From Isoetes taiwanensis (lineage: Eukaryota > Streptophyta > Lycopodiopsida > Isoetales > Isoetaceae), in the NCBI GenBank assembly GCA_021234155.1, contig JAJEKV010000025.1, positions 13,295,463 through 13,359,462 on the forward strand: 64,000 nucleotides of DNA, given 5' to 3'. Below, piece by piece: positions 55,174 through 64,000 of this stretch. The notes under the pieces were generated by a model that did no database searches, had not been told where the DNA came from, and saw only the letters and a program-made list of their open reading frames with translations. The first letter of the stretch is position 1. Each line of letters opens with the position of its first letter. Both the position numbers and the translations under genes were made by a program.

Positions 55174-56858
55174 TTACTCTTCTAAGATTTCTGTGTCCCC
55201 TCCTTCTGAATCATCTGATCTATACTCTTCTTCATTGTCCTCGTCTTCATCCAACTCCGCAATTAGATCATCAAGATCTATCTCGAACTCTTCACCTAGA
55301 ATTTCTGCACCATCCTCTTCCTCGCTGCTGGAATCTTCTATCCCAGCAGTGTTATTGTTGTCATTCTCAATTGCAAAATCCAGATCAGATGTTCTTCTTC
55401 CTCTAGCTCTTGTTATCATAGAATGTGCACTGTCATTCTCATTCAAGAGTTGAAGATACACATCTTGATGTGCTGGTTCCAAAATTGGAGTTCCTTCCTT
55501 GAGCTTGAAGATGTCAATTTCATCTGGATTTACCTGCATACAATGCATACAATGTGTAAGTAAATAAAGCATTAATATATTTTCTTTTTTTATGGAACAT
55601 TAACAAACCTGTTTTGCAGAGTTCAAATGACCAAATTTCTCAAGAATCCGCAGATTTTCCCTGCAAAAAACAAGCCTTGCACAAATATTGCTGAATCTTC
55701 ATTTTTGCCATTCATATTTTGCCATTCCTCCGAAACAACAGCTCGCATCAAGGCATCATGGACCTTTTGCAAGCGTTCCAATGTGATATACACATAAGCA
55801 AACCTTGTGTTTGCTGGTTTCAAGAGCTCCAACCTGCTGTACTTCCTAAAAATTGAGAGAGCAGATGGTTTAGTAGTGAAGAAGTTAACAATCACATTGG
55901 CTTCACGAATCACTTTTTTCACCCATGGCAACTCTCCAATATCTTCTAATAGCAGGTCCAAGCAATGACTAGCACAAGGTGTCCAAACAACAGTTGGAAA
56001 CTCCTCTTCAATTAGCTTACCTGCCTTCTTACAATTTGATGCATTATCGGTAATCACCTGCACAACATTTTGTGGACCAATCTCAAGTATTACCTTAGTT
56101 ATCTCTCGAGCAATCAGATGACCAAATACTTTTGTTCCTGCAGCTGAGACATCAATAGCTTTATGGAAAACAGTACCAACACAAGAAGAAATCATGATGT
56201 TGATGATATGACGGCGTCTACGGTCACTCCAACCATCAGATATGATAGTGCATCCATACTTCCTCCACTTTTCTTTTAATGGGAGAAGCTGCTTGTTAAT
56301 TTCTTGGATCTCATAATCCAATTCTTCGGTTCTCATGGATTGATAGTTCAATCCTTTGTAAGGTGCTCCAATCATGGCAATAGCATTTATCATTTTCCTC
56401 CATTGTGGAGTTCTCAAGATATTGAATGCTAAATTGCATTCAATAATGCATCTTCTGATCTCCACTCTTGTAGCTTTCATTCTAGCTTTTCTCCAACCAG
56501 CATTATCCTTTCCCAATTTGGTCTGCTTGAATGCTCCTTGCATGCTAACTTGTGGAGCTTCTTCCACTCTAGACCGTTTAGCATGAGGATTATCATGAGG
56601 ATTATCCTCTGCAATTGCAACAGATGAAGCTTCTTCATTTCCTTCATTTCCTAGGATCTGGCTTCTAACATCCTGAGGCACCTTGACACATTTGCCAATG
56701 CCATTTCCACCAAATGTAAGATGGGTTTTAACTCTGGTAGTGCTGGAGATAAATACATTGGAGCAGTATTTGCACTTCCAGCTACGGACACCACATCCTT
56801 TTCCAACCTTGTCAAGGACAACTGTATGGTCCCAAACAGCGCTTGCTCTCCTTGGCAT
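55174..56858 (-). mobile_element. hAT transposase gene, BED finger plus DUF659, C-terminus deleted
   Basis: The start is ATG 56858 (MPRRASAVWDHTVV). Residues about 25-65 form a BED-type zinc finger (WKCKYCSNVF...RVKTHLTFGG...KC). The DUF659/RNase-H part follows: CTIISDGWSDRRRRHIINIM, VVQVITDNASNCKKAGKLIE and TPCASHCLDLLLEDIGELPW. The frame is open to 55623. After SAIFVQ the sequence jumps to NLRILEKFGHL in another frame, then an intron and an acidic C-terminal exon (NPDEIDIFKLKEGTPIL...EDNEEEYRSDD, 55540-55174). The last catalytic part and the hATC dimerisation domain are missing, so an internal deletion is likely. It cannot be a full transposase, but a DNA-binding repressor-like product is possible. 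Terminal repeats not found. Confidence 0.8.
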
Positions 56859-57895
56859 GATGTATGGTCCTGCAAGAAGTATGGATGAAAGAAGAATTCT
56901 GGATCCGAAAAGCAAGAGAATAGAGATGGCGATGGCAGATAGACAAGCAGCAGTGGTATAAAACGGCTTCCATCTGGCGCTAAAAGTTGTTGGGTTGATC
57001 CACCTGCTACTCTTCTCTTGATTCATGCAACAGAATTAGATTTGGCCACTCCTCTGCATGAGATCGGAGATGAAATAGAGGAACGAATGTTGTTTTAGGG
57101 CTTGTCTTTTTTAGAACTAACCTTTTTGTTTTTTGGCTTTTTTTGACGTATCTCTTTAAAGAATCTGGCGTATCGATCATCTTGGTTTCTAAAAGTTTCG
57201 AAAAGAATAGAAACGCGAATCTATTCTTCCATGTTTGAAAGTGACGAATACAGATTGCCAGATTAGATATGGCTCTTTCTAATGCCAGGGATAGAAAACG
57301 ATAACATCAGACGGCAAAGTTGTTGATAAGAAGCCAGTGTAGGAAATGATACTGTATGGAGCAATGGCTTCCTGGAAACATAAAGTAGAGAAGAAAAACT
57401 TGCCAGGATCAGAAGAAGTTGTATCCTTTTTGGATTACTTTCCCTCTGTCATAGCTTGGCCATTTGTAATGTTGTAGCGAAGAAGAAAAGAAAGCGCGGG
57501 ATCTTCGAGATTTGTAAATGGTTACCAAAGAAAAACCTTTGTCAACAACTTGTCTAAAGGGTCATGGTGAGTTGGCATATTCTGGATATGCCAGAATATA
57601 ATACAATATTCAATCTTTACAAGTTTTAACTAATTTATGTGTGTAAGTCGCAGGTAACTCCTTGTCTGCTTTCTGTCTTGCGAACCGATCAAGCCACCAT
57701 TGTAGGTCAATCAGAAGCAGATCCAGTTCATGATAATATATGGAACATTTTCTAGAGATGGATTTGGAGTTTATTGTGGCATAGGCAATGATGTCTAAGG
57801 CAGGCACAGAGGGATAGGAATGACGACAAGACTCCTCAAACTGGCTGGAAATTGGTCTATTAATTACACAATGGGAAAATACAACAATTCAGGAC
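56859..57895. other. 5' flank of hAT gene, no other gene
   Basis: Nothing coding recognised. It ends at the first PPR codons. Confidence 0.45.
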
Positions 57896-59035
<1,140 letters not shown>

Positions 59036-60130
59036 CAATGATTAATTATCATAGAGTAATTTCTTTGCTTGAGCATCACGACTGGGTATCTGTTCTTCTT
59101 GAGCATGATGGTTGGCTGGACGAATCAGCGGATTCTATTATCAATAGGCAAAACATGTTCTGGCATTGAGATCATTTACGGCAGCACCAGTCCTGTTACC
59201 TTTAAAGAGCAACAAGCAAGAGATGGCAAGAGATAAAGTGCTGGCGGCAAGTCAGAGATGAAAAGCAATTTACCATGTAGCATTATGTGCCTGCCCTCTT
59301 TTTGTTTATATGTGCATTACATATTGCACATTGGTTTTGCTATAGTCTCTTTATTCCTTGTTCTAGTCATAAGTTGTTGCAATGCTATTGTATTTAATGA
59401 TTTTAAACGTGAGTTCGTTTTCGCATTAAACCAAGTATAGCTTGTAGTCGGAGCAACCTTCCATATTTAGGGCAGCCACCCCGTGGTTGTGGTGGATTGT
59501 GTTACGGATTGGTTCATCAGATAAAACAAGGTTTTACAATCCTTAAATCATCTATTACTGCAACAAATTCACAAATTCAACTATTCGCAAAGTAAAGTAA
59601 TCACTATTTACAATAAGAAAGATAGACTGGCAAAACTTGCTCAAATAACCTGGGTTCTTAGCTAGTTCATCAAGATCAGCTTAAAATCCATCGAATAGAA
59701 GCTACATTGATTCTAATATTCAATCTCCAACTCATCAAAATAGGAAAATGATTCAATGAGTTACACCCATAACTCGTATTAATCTAGCTCTAGTTCACTA
59801 AAACTAGAGAAAGATCCATTTAAAGAACCAAATTATGGTAGTTCACCGCCCAAATGGGTCAATCGACGCTAAGAACTGGTAATTTATGGCAAGGCTTGAA
59901 GGCAATGGCAAAATCTCAATCACGATTTTTAGTTTCTGGACATGAATTCATTCGTATAGGATTTTATGGGAGCTAGGTAGTTCGAAGGTTGATATGGCAG
60001 AAGTTTGATGAAGTAGAGCTGCCGGTTTTGGCTAGAGAGTTGCAGAAATTGGCTCTGCCCAAAATCAGAATTTAATGTAGCAGTTTGTCTCCCAAAAATG
60101 GTCGGCCTTTGTTTCGTTCTTTATAATTGT
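59036..60130. other. No gene recognised
   Basis: AT-rich DNA. The 59480-60100 part may be an old repeat, but no terminal structure or frame could be supported. Confidence 0.4.
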
Positions 60131-60340
60131 TCGTGCTCTTTGTGTCTAGTGGTAACACACTAGTTCCTTAGCAATGTGGTCTCGAGTTCGAGACTGCCCA
60201 GAATCGCACTTGGTACTGTTGGGGGTCAAATTCTAGCAGACGCAATGTAAGGTGGTTGGGGGCAGGGCCCAACAATGTAGTCTGGTGTGTATTTAACATG
60301 GGATAATATCTTGGATATAAAATATTATTTAAATTATTGC
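60131..60340 (+). mobile_element. tRNA-derived SINE, probable
   Basis: The head carries an A-box-like TAGTGGTAACACAC (about 60148-60161) and a B-box-like GAGTTCGAGAC (60184-60194) at tRNA spacing, the usual RNA polymerase III promoter of plant SINEs. The stem pairing GTCTC/GAGAC around the TTCGA loop is kept. The anticodon arm is not intact, so it is not a tRNA gene. The 3' limit is a guess; no clean A or T tail seen. Confidence 0.55.
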
Positions 60341-60519
60341 TATAATAAGGTTTTCCTTGCCAATCAGTTTGCTTTGCTTTGCCAATATTTTGTCAAACTT
60401 ATGCACCCATGCTAATCCTCCAAGACTAACGTACAAGACCACACCCCCAAGCTACCATATTAGATTGGCATATTCTATAATGCTAGGGTAGGCCTTGAAC
60501 ATTCTATCTTAGTCAATAG

Positions 60520-60840
60520 TGTGGAGGGCTCCTTGGTGGTCTCAGCTAGTTAGTATGGCTGGTTTGGTCCCTTCCGATTGGTCTTTGCTAGTTGGCTCAT
60601 CGCTTGACTCGGTTGTCCAGTTGGCTTGCCGGTGTCGTTGTGTTGGCTCCCGTCAGTTTGGTCCCCTTTGGTTAGTTTCGGCTAGTCTCGTGCACTATTT
60701 AGTCTTCCTCGGCTGTTCGTGCCAAGTCTCCTCTTGGCTTAGTTAATTGGGTTGGGTTATCTTGCCAGTGATGCTATTTTGGCTCCCTCTAGTTTAGTCC
60801 CCCTTAGTTAATTCCAGCTAGTGTCATGTTTTGATTGAGT
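60520..60840 (+). repeat. Degenerate tandem repeat, TTGGCT/CTAGTT rich
   Basis: Blocks such as TTGGCTCCCGTCAGTTTGGT (60643) and TTGGCTCCCTCTAGTTTAGT (60779), each followed by CCCC.TTAGTTA.TTC and GGCTAGT or AGCTAGT, recur at about 135 bp, with a third looser copy at 60540-60610. Confidence 0.6.
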
Positions 60841-61980
60841 AGACTGATGGCTGGAGTCTCAAGATAGAGCAGACCAAGTTATGACAATGACTTGGGCTGG
60901 CAATAGATAATGGTTAGGATTGACACTTCATCCGCCCCTCCTGTGCATACCTTGCAGATAGGCTAAATCAGGCTCTGTCGTGACGGTAACCTGTCGGAGA
61001 CGTAATCCCATGGTATCACCCAACAGGTTTACTCCGGGTTGCATCTCCCCGGTCTAATGAGGTAGGAGGGATTGCATCTCCCCCTCCCGATGTGCAGTGT
61101 CGCCATGGGCAACTACAGAATCGTGGCGATACACATCCATACCTTACTGAACTCCCCGAAACAAGAGCCACGCCAACATCTGTAGCTCTTGAGAGTCAGG
61201 GCGATACCATTGATCCAGGAAATGTCGGACTCATACCAGCCACAAGAAGTGACCGAATACTCTAAGAGATGAGGTTGGTAGTAGTGGTGGGCAATTAAGC
61301 CACAATGGCATTCTGGTAAGGGACTCGCAAAGAATGCCGATCCGATGCCTCCGATCCTTCCCAGAATGTCGATCCGATGGCTCGGATCGATGCCTATTAG
61401 TAATGACTATATTGAAGATGAAAAGGTTCCAAGCATCAATTCACATTTTAATTCGCTTATGGATTTGCGTTTGTATTTGGATCATGATGAGTTGGACAAC
61501 ATTGAGCATGGTACTGACGAACAATTCGAGTTATAACATTTTAGATATACAGATAGATAGTAGTTTGTAAAAATTTGCTCTAAATTACTTTCCTTGAAAT
61601 ATGGTTTACCTATACAAACATAGAACATGCATATTTACATACATAAGAATCAACACATATGGAGGATATGGGTGAAAGCATCGAGTTGGGGGGCATTTTT
61701 GCGCCAGTCAAGCACCCCCTAAGCACCTAGTCCTGGAAAACTTATTTATTTTTATCTTTTTTTCTATAACTCCATTAGGGCTGAAATTTTGTATTCCGAG
61801 GCGTAATGTTAATGCGTTTCAGGGAAAAATATTAAAAAAGCACCCACTAAGCACCATGTGTCGCTGACACAAAAAGTGTCCCCCACGTCCATGCTTTAAC
61901 CCATATAATGTTTAAGCAATACTTCTATTCTTACTAAAGGTTTCATATATCCACAATGACAAATACATCAGCTTAAAATA
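60841..61980. other. No gene recognised
   Basis: 61030-61110 repeats GGTTGCATCTCCCC or GATTGCATCTCCCCC. 61335-61395 repeats the phrase 'GATCCGATG'. Short frames at 61334-61570 are unsupported. Confidence 0.4.
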
Positions 61981-61989
61981 ATAAATAAT

Positions 61990-62640
61990 ATAGAATATGT
62001 AGTTGCTAGGTTTTTGTCCTCGTAATAGCTAGTGTCACTTTTGTATCAAACTTAGCCCTTTTTGCATCAACATATCAATGCATTTATAATTCACAATATT
62101 GACACTCTTTTGATGCAATCATATTAGTGAGTGCCACAATATATAGCAAAGCATTGGTATAAAATTGTTGATATATTTGACACTATAAGATAGCACAAAC
62201 TTTTATAAGGAATGACAAATAATACATCATAAATATTGACACAACTATGTAACAAAGTTGACTCATAATTGACCAAAAACCATCGGTATATTAACATTAA
62301 AATATGTCATAAAATTTACACATTACGCACGACGCAATCAATATTACAAAAGCTATTATAAAAGTACTAAAAATTTGACACAATCCTTTCAAGAAATTGA
62401 CGTTATAGTTGACACAAATGTACCGACGCAAGTTTTGACGCAATCGAATAAATTTGTGTCACTTTCGAGCTTCTGACACAAATTTGACAAATCTTAAACA
62501 ATAATGACGCAGGGTTTGATGCAAAAGCTTTATCCTCTTGATGTGAAACCCTTCCGGAGGTCAAATATACAGAGATTTTCAATGCCAAATCGTCTTTCTT
62601 TTTTGCAATTCGATCAATGGCATATGCCACTGTAGTAAAT
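61990..62640. repeat. TTGACACAA/TTGACGC array, CACTA-like subterminal region
   Basis: More than fifteen copies of TTGACAC, TTGACGC, TGACACAA and complements occur within 650 bp, the same motif set as next to the CACTA end at 44744. No clear CACTA terminus was found, so it is a degraded or partial element end. Confidence 0.55.
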
Positions 62641-62789
62641 CAATCAACTGCTATATTGGCAAGAAAGTGTGCCCCATATGTAAGTTATTTACATATCATA
62701 GACACAACTAAACATGACTCAACAGAAATTTAGTCTTGGCTATATCTAAATTCTTGGCATCCAATTTCAAAAAATTATGACCACCAGAA

Positions 62790-63260
62790 GTTTAATGGGT
62801 TCATGTTAAACCAAATGTTGATGTTAGCATAATACCCATTACTTTTGGGCCTTATAATAGTTATGACCGTGAGAATTTCAGTGGTTCAAGTTAAACCAAA
62901 TGTTAACGTTAGTACAATGCCCATTAATTTTGGGCCTTATAACAGTTAGGCAACCCCACATTATTAACCTCCCAATGTTTATGGGACTCGCAATAATTAT
63001 GAGACACCCAATAATTATAGGCCGCCCAATGATTATGGGGCAATCAATAGTTGTAGGCCCCCAAATGATTTTAAAGTTCTCAATATGTACGGAGGGTGTA
63101 ACGCGATCCCAATTTCAATGGTTCAAGTTATGTTACTCGGAATGTTAATGTTAGTAGAACACCCATTAATTTTGCGCGATACAATAATTCATTAATTATA
63201 CACCATCCAATGATTGTGGGGCAACCAATAATTGTAGGCCCTTGAATGATTCTGAGCTCG
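62790..63260. repeat. Array of short palindromic CCAATAATTATAGG-like repeats
   Basis: About ten copies of a phrase like CCCAATGATTATGGGGC or CCAATAATTGTAGGCCC, partly self-complementary. They are embedded in larger units starting GGTTCAAGTTAAACCAAATG (about 62790, 62883, 63118) with GTTAATGTTAG...CCCATTAATTTTG. Function unknown. Confidence 0.65.
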
Positions 63261-63287
63261 AAATGTACGATGGACCTAATGTGCAAC

Positions 63288-63430
63288 TGTTTCTAAAACT
63301 TATGTTGAAGCACTTAGTGCACCTGAATGTAAACAATGGCTAAAAGCCATGGAATATGAGATGTCATCTTTCAAGAGGACTGACATTGTTGATATGCCAA
63401 AAGGTAAGAACATTGTTCCTTTGGTCCAGA
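63288..63430 (+). mobile_element. Ty1/Copia pol fossil fragment
   Basis: The phrase YVEALSAPECKQWLKAMEYE followed by MSSFKRTDIVDMPKGKN is the start of a Copia-type reverse transcriptase domain. Only this short piece is recognisable; LTRs were not found. Broken, old, age not estimable. Confidence 0.7.
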
Positions 63431-64000
63431 ATAAACTTTAAACCACCAAATGTGCACCCCGAATGCGCTCATCCATTGTATTAAGAGGTATCATGAACAT
63501 GATATGATAATGGAATGCACATATTATAGTACCTTCACTTAACAGTTTAACGACTTTTACCATTTACATCACCGAAGCAATTTATGGTGACACCAAGGCT
63601 GCATAAAAATTCCCACAAATGTAAGAGACCCCCCTGTCGCTTATAGTGCTGTTCATTGAATCTCTCACAAATGGAATTACGGAAAACTATGTAATTAGCT
63701 CTACAATTTGGAGTTTGCAAAAGAAAGAATCAGTGCAAGTGAAAGGAGGGCGGCCTCTTTTCTAATTTTACAATAAATTTGTAGTTACGCCGGGCACCAG
63801 AATAATTTGGCTTGAGGATTCGGCCAAGCACATCCTTCTTGGCATTCCCTAGCTAGCCGGCATTATAATTTAGCAAAGTTGCCTCTTAGCACGTCTTGCA
63901 CCTCCCCACAACTTATTCTAGTGGAATGTCCGCTTCTTCTGCCTCCAGAATAACCATTCTAGTGGCTTTTGGGTTTGCATTCAACTTCTTCTGCCTCCAG
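63431..64000. other. No gene; short direct repeat at window end
   Basis: The phrase CTTCTTCTGCCTCCAG occurs at about 63934 and at the very end (63985), each preceded by ATTCTAGTGG. Nothing else recognised. Confidence 0.45.

Noticed and set aside
60131-60210. tRNA gene
   Set aside because: Internal promoter boxes are present but the acceptor stem and anticodon arm do not pair; better explained as a SINE head.
61334-61570. Fourth member of the 80-codon family
   Set aside because: Similar in size and acidity but lacks the Cys spacing and the H-L-x-W block, and has no matching promoter.

Overview
The window reads as nuclear DNA of a land plant, probably a non-flowering one (a fern or fern ally is my guess, low confidence). 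The evidence is PLS-type pentatricopeptide repeats, a plant GH1 beta-glucosidase, a chloroplast OEP16-type protein, CACTA and hAT transposons with plant-style BED/DUF659 domains, and a plant L1 with a zf-RVT C-terminus. Two RNase-H-fold transposase-like families, one of them DUF7869, are in my recollection commonest in bryophytes, lycophytes and ferns. Genes have GT-AG introns and TATA boxes. Most of the sequence is repeats and gene debris.

Layout. 1-2 kb: decayed Ole e 1-like gene with a duplicated splice acceptor. 3.5-5.5 kb: 3' end of a LINE (minus strand) split by a hAT-type element with a clean 8-bp target duplication. 6.4-9.4 kb: decayed intron-containing DDE-type element. 9.5-10.5 kb: intact NIF/FCP1-like HAD-domain gene (minus). 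10.6-12.3 kb: an unusual cluster of three short paralogous genes of about 80 codons, two with near-identical promoters 600 bp apart and one divergent, with 26-bp iterons between. 12.7-15.3 kb: decayed DUF7869 element (minus). 15.3-16.3 kb: tandem duplicated coding-like block and a dense array of GCCATTT motifs. 17.2-23.2 kb: old L1 LINE (minus) with poly(A) tail. 23.9-25.8 kb: fragment related to the N-terminus of the NIF gene and a coiled-coil hypothetical gene. 27.2-29 kb: 1.7-kb pure polypyrimidine tract. 29.6-30.2 kb: Cys-rich hypothetical gene. 31.4-36.0 kb: second LINE, ending in a (TATTC)n tail rather than poly(A).

40-44 kb is the most ordinary host-gene part: an OEP16-like gene (minus) and an intact single-exon Ser/Thr kinase (plus). 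44.7-51.9 kb looks like a CACTA element that took up host gene fragments (histone H4, GH1 beta-glucosidase); inside it lies a perfect 127-bp-arm inverted repeat. 52.4-54.3 kb is a 1-kb tandem duplication; 55.2-56.9 kb a hAT transposase lacking its C-terminal dimerisation region; 57.9-59.0 kb a PPR pseudogene with an in-frame tetranucleotide expansion. The rest holds a tRNA-derived SINE, CACTA-like subterminal repeats, a palindromic repeat array and a Copia fossil fragment.

The best candidate for something undescribed is the small-gene family at 10.9-12.25 kb and its setting between two transposase-like elements and a NIF-domain gene.
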